Shown: positions 1-11,613 of the stretch, piece by piece | Layout of the letters: each line of letters opens with the position of its first letter | How positions within the stretch are numbered: position 1 is the first letter of the stretch | NCBI GenBank assembly: GCA_037074765.1 | Contig: JBAMDO010000181.1 | Location: 186,001-250,000 of the forward strand | DNA from: Mansonella perstans | Taxonomy: Eukaryota > Nematoda > Chromadorea > Rhabditida > Onchocercidae | Direction: 5' to 3' | DNA: 64,000 nucleotides | Made by a program: the position numbers and the translations under genes | The notes under the pieces: generated by a model | The model's database searches: none | Told to the model about the DNA's origin: nothing | The model's input: the letters and a program-made list of their open reading frames with translations, nothing else

Positions 1-844
1 GAGAGATAATAAACATGTTGAAATTCGAGAAAATTTTATTTTGCGTATACTGTGAACTATTAATTTGATAGTGAACAAGTGGATTTTTGTGTCGTATTTA
101 GTGTTAAGATGGTCAAATTTCTGTGGTATTCTGATCCCTCTTCAGTTTTCCATTTCCTTGTTCACCATTTTCGTCTTTATAATTCTTTAAGATGTGAATA
201 GTGCAAGGTCGGGGACATGGGACTAAGAGGAACGACGATAATTATTATCCAATGAATAATTGTTTCGGTTAATGTCTAAATGGCAGTCTCAGCCAGCTAT
301 CTTACTTATTCCCGCTTATCACGATACCTTATCTTGTTTGCCTCATCTTTCTTTTGTTCAGAGCAACTAGCGATTGTAGAGAATTTTTTTCCTAGGAATA
401 TATTTACAAAATATTTATTTTAAAATATCCAGCAGAGATGTCTGAAGTAGTCAAAATGCATCCTGCTTTTCTTTTTTAACATATCATTATGGTGATGCAA
501 ATTTTAAATTATAGTTTTTACATTCTTTTTTTTAAGTTGACACGCATGTGATCCAATGAATTCCTTGTTGACATTGTTTTACATGACTAAACTATTTAAT
601 ATTCCCAAAAAGTTTTCAGTTTCTTGAAGTGATTTTTTTCATTTAAAGAAATTCTTTTCTTGAATTATTTAAATTGTATAAATGAAGAAATCCTTGCTTT
701 CGAGGGAATTATATATAATTGCTCTAAAAAATAAAATATTTTTCACAGTACTGTATTTTGATCACCACAGTTGCCCATGAATTAATAATTATTGGCATGT
801 AATTTGCATATTAAATGAAATTTCTGTCTAATTGATAATGTTCA

Positions 845-955
845 GAATGCTATGAAGTTGGCAGCCTTTGCATACACATTGTTGAATTATGATAATCCAT
901 TTGATCAGGTTGATGATAATGGTGTACTGTATTATTGGGTATCCACTGTTATCTG
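845..955 (+). other. possible orphan exon
   Basis: An AG acceptor at the end of GATAATGTTCAG is followed by 36 open codons starting NAMKLAAFAYTLLNY and ending ...WVSTVI with a TGA stop. A donor-like CAG|GTTGATG lies inside at about 909. The composition is protein-like and richer in amphipathic residues than the surrounding AT-rich DNA. It could be a terminal or internal exon of a gene starting left of the window, or an upstream exon of the NDRG-like gene, though I could not link it by phase. I recognise no family. It may be chance. Confidence 0.2.
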
Positions 956-3900
956 AAGCGTAATCATTTTACACACAGCAAAAAAAAGGCCTCCTTTGAA
1001 GGTTCGCTGATCAGTTGAAGTGATTTGAATTTGATATAGTAATCGGCTAAGAGATGCTATAAGATATGATACAAGATATAGTGAATTTCACATATAGAAG
1101 TGTCAAAAGATAGATTGCTCCATTGATGAATCTGATTTAGCAACCGATTAGATGATAATTTCGGTAACATGCATGATATCAGTGGAATAAATTTGTTTCC
1201 TTTTATTATGTCTTGGTACTTTCTTTTTATTGCTAATTAGTTCATTAATTATGAGTAATTTAGTTTAGCTTTAATATAGATTTTTTTGCAAGCCTAATAA
1301 TATGTTATTGCGCTAGCAAAAATACTGCAATGTGAGAGGTCATTTTGCTAGAACATTAATGCAATAATCATTAGTTGGGCAAATAATGATAAAATGTTTT
1401 CCTTTGTCAGAAAAAGAAAATATTTTATTTCATTTCAAAGTAGATCATCACTTTTACTGTTTTACGATGACTTATTTCAATTTTGAATATTGAAAAAAAA
1501 GATGGATAGCCCTTCAAAATAATATTAATTCATTCTTTATTCATCATTTGTCATTTAATGCAAGTTATCGTCTCTTAGTTATTTAAATATTTTATGGTAC
1601 ATAGATCTTTTGAAATAGATTTATCATTGCAGATCAGTAAACCAATCCATCTATTTATTGTAGTAATTTATTTAGCTTTATTAGCAATGAAATGACACAT
1701 TAATTTGTTTCAATTCATTTATAAATTAACAATTTATTCAATATAAACAAAAAACTGTTAAATTAATGAAAACATTAGGACTAAAATAATAATTGTTTAT
1801 CTTTAAAGTACATATCAAATAAATATTTTCTCAATTAATACTTCAATAGTATTTTGGAATGCAACTTTGTAAAAGAAAAATATGCATCAAATACATTAAA
1901 TGTTGTTAATTGATGACTAATATTTATGTGAAATGCGTTTTATTGATCGGTGAAAAGTGAAAAGCGATTTATGGGGGTGACTACGATTCAATGCTAAAGA
2001 AGTATGTAAGATGAGAGTAGAGAAAAGTGCAGTAATGCTGCTACTACTACAATTGCATTGTTAAATGTTAAAAGTCTCTAAACTTCTAGATGTATGCATC
2101 TTATATTTCATAGTTTTAGAGTTTCAACTAGTTGTAGTAGTGATGGTTGTGATGATACAAATTAATTCTTACATTTTATATTTATTTGATCATCGAAACA
2201 ACTTTTGCTTTCTTGCATATTTTGCATTGCAAAAACTTAGTGAATGTTTTTTTTTTGCTCTCATCTTAATGTTACTGGTAGATCCTAAATTATTTTTATT
2301 ATCTTTTTAACTACTATCTACTCGCTCTTTTGAATTATTTTGCTTAAAAATTTGAAGAAAAATGGATACAATTAAGTTATTCACTACTTGATTTAAAATT
2401 TGTTTACCTTTCCTTCACACTGTTCTGTGGGGAATTAAAACTGATACACACTCTAAATTCTTTCTGCTAATACTTTTTTCTGCTTTATGTTTATACTTTA
2501 TATTGTTTCCGTTTATACTTTTCTGATGGAAAGATGAATGAAATGAGTTATTAATTATGATGAAGTGAGCTATTAATTATGATGAAATGAGCTATTAATT
2601 ATGATGAAATGAGCTATTAATTATGATGAAATGAGCTATTAGAGCTATTAATTATACTCTTACTTCTCATAATCCATACTAATGCGTATTTTTTGTGTTT
2701 AATATTTATTATTTACAACTGAATTCGAAATGGAATGAGAATTGTTGTTTCACGCTTGTAAAAGTTATACATTTCATTTTTCTTTATTTTCTATTAAACC
2801 TGTGAATCACACCATTTTGTTTCAATTTTTTAGAAATCATACTTCTGGCTAAAAATTATCAATCAACAGAAATAATAGTCCAGATGGAAACAGTTATTAA
2901 ATTTCATTTTTATGAGATTCCTGAAATCATTCATTCTAGTTGTTTGATAAACTGTTTCATTAATCTTTTTGCGCTATTAGTTTTTTGCACCTGTTTGAAT
3001 TAGTGTAGTAGCGAATGATTGATGCATGCGCTATTGTTGCAGGAAAATTAGATTTTTATATCTATTTTTGGAGCATTTCCTTTTTTTTCAGTGAAATTAA
3101 GGTAGCAGTCACTTTGCCAGTTCAAAGATAAGTTAAATTTACGTCTAGCAATGAACTCCTGTTCCTATGACAACGAAATTAGTGCTAGGTTACAATTCTT
3201 TATTGTATGTTTTTTGAGGATTCGGAGGCTGAAGTTAACTTTGCAGGAGTTAATAATCGTAATCTTAGAGGACTTCTAAGGATTGTTTTAGAATTCAGAA
3301 CACTTTTAAAACTCTAAAAAAAAAGCGGTATGAGTAAAAGATATATTACATGTTATTGAACTAGCATTTTGCTCCTGAAACATTCATTCTTTCCAAACTT
3401 TCACGTCAATCTTGCCCTGATCAAAGTTTTCGAAAATCTCGAATCAAAAAAAAATCTTCGATCTTAGCAGATTTTTGTTCATTTAGTATACCTTTACTCA
3501 TATATATCCTCCGCTAATTGTAAAGCCGTGATCATCCAATGCCCCAATATAAATGTATCTTTCGTTTTTTTTTTTTTTTTTTTTTTTTTTTATCTTAGAG
3601 ATATTAGCAAATCATTTGTCTCCTTATGTTGTGCTTAATGAATTATTACGACTAGGAATTGCTATAGCATAGTCTCGATCATTTCCAATTGGATTTTTCA
3701 TAGAGAGGAAAAGTTGTTTGCAGAAAAAAAAGAATATTTACGAATTGATATCGATGAGTGGCCAGTGTTAGTGGCAGTAGCAATTTAAGTCATCAATTGT
3801 CTCTTTGTTAGTCTTTGCGACATCGATTTTTATTCAATTAAATGTTGAAAGTATCAAAAGAAAAGGAAGGCAAGAGTATTATAGTATAATATTATCTATT

Positions 3901-4743
3901 ACTAAAAGTGTTGTTGTCTAATTTCGCTATATTATAACATACTTAATACTTTTCACAAAATCTGGCAATAACCTTCTGTTGTTGTGCTCATTTGGGAATA
4001 GAGGCAGTGAGCTTCGACTTGTCTCATCAACATTTTCGACAACAGTGACAATGATATGCAATGATCAGACTGGCAGATTAATATGAAAATATTAGTTGGT
4101 TGAGTTGTCTATGTTTGTAAATTAGTCTTTTTAGTCGATTCTCTTCTGTGTACATGGTAGAAGATTTCTCTTATTATTTTTAGTATCTAAAAAGAGAATT
4201 ATCCTCATATCCCGTGTTCAGCCGAAAAAATTGATGTAAAAATTGACCAGATAGTTTGATTGAGGTAAAGTTAAATTTAACGTAATTCTTAAAAACTGGA
4301 AGTATATCAATATTCTGTATAATAAAGCTATCCTTTCGCAAATGAAAAATTTAGAAATTTCAAACTAGAAATCTAATTATCATAATTTCATCGGTGGCTT
4401 TTTCTCTATGATCTGCTACAGTTTGTTTTCACAAACTTTTAACAAAAACAAGCTATTTTCAATGAAATGCATCGTAACTGTTTAACAGCTATTTTCCTTA
4501 TCATTTGTGTGTTTCAGTGATTGCTCCCCAAACCTGTTGCTAATTTTTAACTGCTGTTATGCTCGAAGAGCAGAAGTCCCTCCTTTCTTCTTCATAACTG
4601 TCAATGCAGTATTGGCAGAAAAATTTTGCTTTATTATCGATGCTTTTCAACCGTTTGCTTTCATTCACTGTGCTTTTGTTCCATTTTCCTCTTAAAACAA
4701 AAGAATTTTTTGCATTTTACTGAAATAATTTTTCCATTTACAG
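956..4743. other. non-coding interval upstream of the NDRG-like gene
   Basis: About 3.8 kb of AT-rich DNA with short ORFs that read as low-complexity Leu/Phe/Ile shadows. It holds a 22-bp minisatellite (2540-2655) and a poly-T run (about 3567-3590). The promoter and first exon(s) of the downstream NDRG-like gene should lie here, since the first recognisable exon at 4744 starts at an acceptor and has no initiator Met, but I could not pick one. Confidence 0.5.
2540..2655. repeat. 22-bp minisatellite
   Basis: Four to five near-perfect tandem copies of a 22-bp unit of the form GAGCTATTAATTATGATGAA plus AT. The first copy has GTTATT and GAAGTG variants. The last copy is truncated and followed by a shortened GAGCTATTA duplication. 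Confidence 0.9.
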
Positions 4744-7700
4744 CTTGTTAGAAAGAAACAAACTGATCTGTGGAACGATGTACGAGGAATTGGAGGTAAA
4801 TTGTTCGGATTCCCTTTCCATTTTGCTAAAAGTTTATATATTGGAATATTCTGGAATTAAGTGCGTATGCTGTTCCGATAAAGCGAACATTGTTTAGCTC
4901 AATCCTCTTCGCTCTGAAAAATTTCTGCAAGTCAGTGATTTCCAGTCAGTGATTTGACAAGTCTTTTTTTTCGATTCGATTAAAATTTATTTGAATGTGA
5001 AATTATCACATCAACCTTTTAATCGTTTAGTATTAAATCTTCAGAACTTAACAGCTGAAGTACGTAAAAGAAAATACGCGAATTCCAAATATGAGTTTTC
5101 AAATTACAAATATGAGTTTTATTCCTACCGCTTGAAAAAAGGATACTGATAAAACATGCACAGGTACACACACATACAAACAAACACAATATGCGATATT
5201 TTTTTGTTTTATGTGTCATCATTAATTTTCACCCTGTTTTTTCTAGATTACCAGTACAGTTTTATTTTCCGGATTTATTAATATCTAACTGTTGTGAGCT
5301 TAATCCTTTTCGCTTTGAAAAATTCCTGCAAGTCAATTATTTCTATGACAATCCTTTTTTTTTCGATTTGATTGAAATCTATTTGAATATGAAATTATGA
5401 CCGCAATCTTTTTTTTCAAGACATTTTTCAAGCTTATTCTTAGCAAACAATAGTTTTTGGAAATATTCAATTCTTTAAATTTCGGTCCTTCTTTGAGGTA
5501 TCTTATTTGGGACTTAAAGTACCGTATTTACTTTATTCGGGACTTTTATCCATGAAATCCTATCGAATTTTTCGATTAAAAAAAAAAGATGAATATGACC
5601 AACAACGTAATTATGCATTAACTGTTTACTTAATTCATTTGATTTCTTTTTGCTTTCTCCATTCTGACAATATATTCTTTGAAAAACTTTTTTTTTCTTT
5701 TAATGAATAATTTGTTTTCAATGAGTGATGAATAAAAGTTAATGGCTACGTTTGTTATCGTTTCCTATTGTTAACATTTAAAAGAGAATGGGGGATTTCC
5801 GGAGTTTGCACATTTCATTTGAAATAGTCGTAAGCTCAGCTTATTTCCCAACAATTAGTAAAATTTTTTCTCTGTTGGATAGTTTTAATGGAGGATATAT
5901 AAGAAGAGGAGAAATGTCACTTTTTTGTGATATGTAAGAAGAAAAAATTAGAGAAATGAAGTATACGTCAAGATTATTGTTGACAAGAAATCTCACATTA
6001 TATCTCTGTCCGCAGCCAGTCGAAATCGTCCGGCAAATAAAATGATCATGACTGAAATTGGAATTGCGCTTTTGGTTTTCGTAGTTCTTTTTAAGTGTAA
6101 ATACATTCTACTCCTACTGTTTGACACAAATACAGGTGCTTAGATCTAGTTAGTTTCGAGATTTCATCCGGAAGCTACCTCGGGATACTCAAATCATATA
6201 TTTCTCTAAGCGTTCTATAGAAAAACAGTTAACATTTGGAAATTATCCTTAATGTTGCATTCTGTGATGCTTTTATCACTTCAGTTTTACAGATGATTTC
6301 GATACAAACTACAAAGTGTGGCTTTATGCATGTATACGTTCAAGGCAATCTAGATGACAGAAATGGCAAGACTATCATGATGACTATACATGATGTTGGG
6401 ACAAACTGTATGTCTCTTAAATTTTATTCAGTTATCTTTAAGATAAATTTTATGAAACTTTCTACTAAAGCAATGATTTTAGATGTTAATTTGCCCATAA
6501 TTTTCTGATGGGAAAAAGACCATGAAGTAGTAGAGCGATGTTCCATCTCATTTTTGTTATTACCGTATTCGGCACTTTCTTTCATATATGATTTTCGAAT
6601 TCGTTCGAAAAATTCTGGAAGTGATTAGTTTTCAGCGGTTAACAACGTACTAATTATCGATAATCTAATCAACTTTTGCATTAATATTTGTTGATAACTG
6701 TTAAAATTCGGTTTACTGTTATTACTTCTCTAAGATTGTTATTACTGCTCTAAGATAACTGCATTGATGAATTTGATATTTCTAGAACTTCTAGTGAACT
6801 CTATACTACTTACATTCTTCGATCAGTCGTGACATAACCCGTAATGATTGTTAAATGGGAAAGAAGATAAAAAGAATTTTTTTGTTCTTTTTTAATAAAC
6901 GGAGATAGCCTGCAACTGGCAAATTTGAATGGACAATGACATTTGGCCTTATTGCTCTTTTATCATTTGTTTTATTCACTTCTATTGATTAATTATTTCG
7001 ATGATTATTTCTAAGTACTTTTTCCTTATCACTGAATCGCGAAATTGTATTGAAAATTTAGCGTACCGTTAGTTGATCTGTTGCTTATCAGATCAACTGT
7101 CAGATGTCAGATCATTGTGAGGGATCTTGATAACGGTTTATATTTAAAATTGCAGAGTATTGTTGTTTGTAGTCGCCCTTTTCTAATTTCCTTTACAGAT
7201 AAAAGTTTTGTGCGCTTTTGCAACCATCCATCAATGGTTGATGTGAAAGCGAGGTCAATTTTTTTGCATGTTTGCATTCCTGGTCAGGAAGACAATGCAC
7301 CAGAATTTGTGGGAGAGTCAGTGATCGCTTATTTTATTTATTTGAATTGAAATCTAAAAATTATAGATGGGTAGAATGAACTTTCTGCTGATTTAGATGA
7401 GCTTGCATGTTCGATTTTATGATAAATACTTAGAATTTGTTTAAACAGAGCTGTCAACTTTATTTGAAAATGGTATTTGAAATGCAAATATGTTTGTTCG
7501 TAGGCTCAGTTGAGAAAAGTTCATTTTTTTTTTTTTATTCTATTTAAACGGGAGGTGATTTTGCTGCAACAGAATAATGGTATCCGTATGTCCTTATTCC
7601 GGAATTAAAAAACATGAAAGTATTCGTGTATCCTTATTCCAGTAGTTACAAAACGAGACATCTTTACTGCACTGGTTTAAATTTTGATTTTCTTAGCAGA

Positions 7701-9625
7701 GTGAATAAATTTTATGCTTCCAGTTTTCCGACGCTTGATCAGCTTGGTGAAGATCTTGTTTGTATACTCGATAAACTAGATTTGAAAACATGCATTGCAT
7801 TTGGCGAAGGAGCTGGTGCAAATATTGTTTGTCGTTTTGCTGTAAGTGTAGTGTACCAATTTTTGTTTTTATTGCATAAGAAGTGCAGTGAATGCAGCAT
7901 CACGCCTTTTCCAATGTGTTATGCTTATTTAGGTGAGTTGTGTTGGATATAGGCAAATTATTTGTATACTCTTTTGAAAACCACTTTGTCGTATTTATTT
8001 TTCTAATTTGTTCACTGAGATCAGCTAAACTTTAAGTTTGCTTTATTAGATCTGGGCAGAAGCGGATAACAAGCAAGTTGTTTCAGTGTTCTAAATTACA
8101 GTGAATATTGACCTGCATTTATGTCGTAACCCAACTTAAGTTTACAGATGTCTTCTCCAAATCGAATTATGGGAATTTGTCTGGTGCACTGTACTTCAAC
8201 TACTGCCGGAATTATCGAATATTGCAAGGATAAAGTTTGTTATAGCAACTATCTTTTTATAAGACAGTCCAAAAAGTGCGGCTTTTTCTGTTTATCAGGA
8301 ATTTATTTGGAAGTTTAAGAAAATGGCAGCTTGATTCTACTAGACTTCGCAGTACAATACATATTCCATATTCGCTCATGTATCGTTTGCGCTGCTACTG
8401 TATTTGATTTCGAACCTTTTCATTACCGTTTAATTCGTTTAGAATTTTTTTACTGCGAGTTATTTTCCTCATCATTACAGCTTATCAACATGCGTCTCGA
8501 GTCAGGTGCCATGTCGCAAGGTGCGTGGGACTATCTTGCAATGCACAAGTTTGGATCTGTAAGCTTCCTTTTTTCGTTTCAAAGTATTTATAGTAGTAGA
8601 ATGAGAAAATAGTGCCTGTTTATATTGAAAGTTCGAGAATAATTTTATTAATATATCGTTTTTTAGGCCGATAAACGAGAAAAGCAGGCCTATATTGAAG
8701 AGCTGAAAAACTGCTTGAATCCGAAGAATCTTAGCAAATATCTTTATAGTTTTTCGAGGAGGAGTGACATATCATCTCTCATTGGTACTAAGTTGGATAA
8801 GTTAGTTCACATTTTTTTGTCGATTGAGTAGTAGAACTCATTGGATCTGACGCTTTGCTTATCGAAAAAAATGAATTTCCATCGTCAGGTTTTTGATTTT
8901 TGTGAATTAACTCTATTTCAGTTCTTACTTTTTGTTTAAGACATATGTTATACTTAGGTTTTTTTTTTCCCAAACTTTAGTTTGATTATAACATTTTATC
9001 CAAGTTATTGGTTAGCAATGGATTTTGCATTCGAAACAAATTCGTACAAGTTTGTAGTCTTCACTAGTAAATGAAACATTTGCAGTGTGGATGCACTACT
9101 GGTTACTGGTGCACGAGCATCACATTTGCATACTGTCTACACTACACATAAGTCGATGAATAAGCGGAAAACGACATTGTTGGTTGTAGATAACGTTGGT
9201 GATGTGATGGCTGAAGCGGTTCGTTCTTTACGAGTTAAAATATAATGAAAACTATACTTGAATATTTTATAATTAAATCATGCATATCTGAATAGTCTGG
9301 ATTTTCAGCCCGAGAAGCTGGCACGTTCTTTAATTTTGTTATGTAAAGGTTGTGGTGTGCTATCCGGAGTAGCTATTCCTGGAATGGAGCGACAGCGTAC
9401 GCTAAGCAGGTTTGCAGGATTTTTATGTTAGCTAGACATAGACAAACTTTCAAATTTTAGGAATTAAACAGGACATAAACTCAGTAAAAAACTGAATTCA
9501 CATTTTTCAGTGATTTAACTTACCATTTTTGTTTTCAAACGTTTATTTTTTTTAGCTCAATGGAAGAAGCAGATCGTCCACGACGTTTCTCGCTCTCACA
9601 ATCAACAGCCCCTGTTTTTCAGTAA
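4744..9625 (+). CDS. NDRG-family protein (alpha/beta-hydrolase fold), 5' incomplete
   Basis: Exons 4744-4795, 6285-6407, 7199-7316, 7724-7841, 8148-8234, 8481-8558, 8667-8800, 9086-9218, 9309-9409 and 9556-9625 join with matching phases into about 337 residues ending at TAA 9623-9625. Diagnostic NDRG blocks appear in family order: MTIHDVGTNYKSF, HVCIPGQEDNAPEF, FPTLDQLGEDL, FGEGAGANIVCRFA, AWDYLAMHKFGS, VDALLVTGARAS, TTLLVVDNVGD and an R/S-rich tail (RPRRFSLSQSTAPVF). NDRG proteins (N-myc downstream-regulated) are cytoplasmic stress and differentiation factors with a hydrolase fold but no enzyme activity. Fittingly, the nucleophile-elbow position reads G-E-G-A-G with no serine. The start Met is not found; the first visible exon (LVRKKQTDLWNDVRGIG) begins at an acceptor, so at least one 5' exon is missing. 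Confidence 0.85.
4880..5420. repeat. diverged direct duplication, about 390 bp apart
   Basis: Segment about 4893-5020 (TTTAGCTCAATCCTCTTCGC ... AATTTATTTGAATGTGAAAT) resembles about 5290-5415 (TGAGCTTAATCCTTTTCGCT ... AATCTATTTGAATATGAAAT) with some 15-20 percent differences. It lies in the first visible intron of the NDRG-like gene. A smaller AAATATGAGTTTT duplication lies between the two. Confidence 0.7.
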
Positions 9626-11613
9626 CTTTACCCATAGTTTCGTAAAAAATTACCGATCTGGACTTTTTAGCTGTTCAGTGATTACATGGCACAGCATGAA
9701 TTGCTTTTTATTTGGGTATATAAAGCATCAGATCACTTTTAAAAACAGCATTTCCGAAATAGTGATTTTTGATCACAAGCAGTCAATACTTCTGTTGATG
9801 ACCGATTACATCTCTGAACTCTGTTTGTCTTAATTAAAGAATTTGAAACTAACATTTCAATTAAAAATTTGAAACAATACTAACATTTTTGTGATCTCAT
9901 TGTGCACTCTTTTTAATTCATAATGAAGCAGCTCTGAGCACACCTTCCAAGCTCTTGACAGCAGAACTATCAAGACCAAGTCAGCCATATTCCTGGTAAT
10001 TTTTTTCACAGCAACTTTGAAATCGACCAAGTTTAATCACAAAAACAACAGATTTTGCTACAAATTCACTTCTTGTTAATTCTATTCCTCCGTGTATTTT
10101 TTCCCCTTTCGTACTAATAATCTTCTTCCTTAACCATGCAAATACATATTTCCAGAAAAATGCAATAGTGAATGAAGAATTTATTAACTGTTCCCTAAGA
10201 GCCGCTTTTTTCCTTTTTTCTAGATTTCAAGTTGGAATAAGGGCTTTCTTCTCAAGTAATAAAACTAAATTCTGATACAAATTCCTTTCTAATTTATCAA
10301 AAGTTATCTAGAAATTGTCGCTTATTCCTACTGAAGAACGCCATTTACTTTACTTCAAGATATGATAAGTTGGATCATCTCGCGTTTATCTTACACCACC
10401 TATTACTAGTACTGTAAACATTTTAAAATTAGCCTTTTTCTCCTACAGAATCTCTCTTTTATGTAGTCAAATCCATTCCTTCTCTTTGTCCTAGAATTTG
10501 AATGGCAGCATCATCCGCATCCATTCACTATTCATCCTTGTTATAAGTCAATTTATCATTGGCTTTTCGGCCATCTTCTTGAACAGATGTATACACCATA
10601 TCATACTGCACTGACGAAATAAAATTTAATTGTAAACATTCTAAACTTACATACCTGAAATTGGATACAGAATCATTCCGATATTTTTGCATTTCTGAGT
10701 TGCAGGCGCGATAAATTACGCTGCAGAAGGCAAGTTGTCGTTAAATTTATTGAATTTGATGTGAGGGAGATTTAGATAGCTTTATTCGATGTAGTGTGTG
10801 AAATTATGAGTTTGTGAAGCATTTTGCTTGTTCTTTGACGGAAGAATAAGAGCAATGAAAGGATTACGCTTTCGAGGTGGGTATTGGAAAACGTGCAGTA
10901 TGTAAACCTAAATCGTATAACTTTGTCTAGGTCGAGTTCCGCAATATGTTCCGCTAGTTCTGGAAAAAAGTGGGGGGTAATTAATGAAAAAAAAATTACG
11001 CAACACTGGTGACGATATCACGCCGTAATCGAATCTAAGGAAATTCATCCTGCGAATTCCTACAATTTAAGTACTTCCGCGGGAATTTCGCAAAAAAAAA
11101 AATTACAGCAACAGTTAAAGCCATAAACTCACTATTCAAAAAAGTAGCGGAAGTACACCATTATTGCCTTTTCTACTCCTGTTAAATATCTCACATTTTA
11201 TTACCAATATAAGGCGAAAGAACGAGAAGTGATGCAACTGCAATATAAATAATGAAGAATCATTTAGTTCTTAACAATGATTACCTAGCCATTTCTTAAT
11301 AAAACGAAGTTTACAACTAAACTAATCCCAAAAGTGTGCAAATGAGTTTGACATCATTAGTTATTGTTAAAGTTGAGAAAATCGGATTGTACGCATCCGT
11401 TCTCCAGGAGAGATACTGAGAAAAACAGTAAAACATTAACATCAAAAGTGGTAAAATAAGTACAATTGAAACCAGTTGGCACTCGTACTACTTTTTACCT
11501 AGAACCTTCACTTCCTCACTAATAATACTTATCTTTGGAGCGAACGATTAATAAAAGCGACAAATCTATTCCAATGGAAATGTCATCTGCTATCGATTAT
11601 ATAATAAGTACGA
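9626..11613. other. intergenic interval, tail-to-tail genes
   Basis: About 2 kb between the stop of the NDRG-like gene (+) and the stop of the apyrase (-), which are convergent, so both 3'UTRs should be here. AATAAA-like sequences are present (for example near 10617). A short open stretch at about 9931-9999 (LSTPSKLLTAELSRPSQPYSW then stop) could be an alternative NDRG C-terminus. I see no other coding content. Confidence 0.5.

Noticed and set aside
7614..7723. In-frame extension of NDRG exon 4 (MKVFVYPYSSSYKTRHLYC...)
   Set aside because: The acceptor TTCCAG before 7724 gives the family sequence directly after PGQEDNAPEFVG; the upstream part does not match NDRG.
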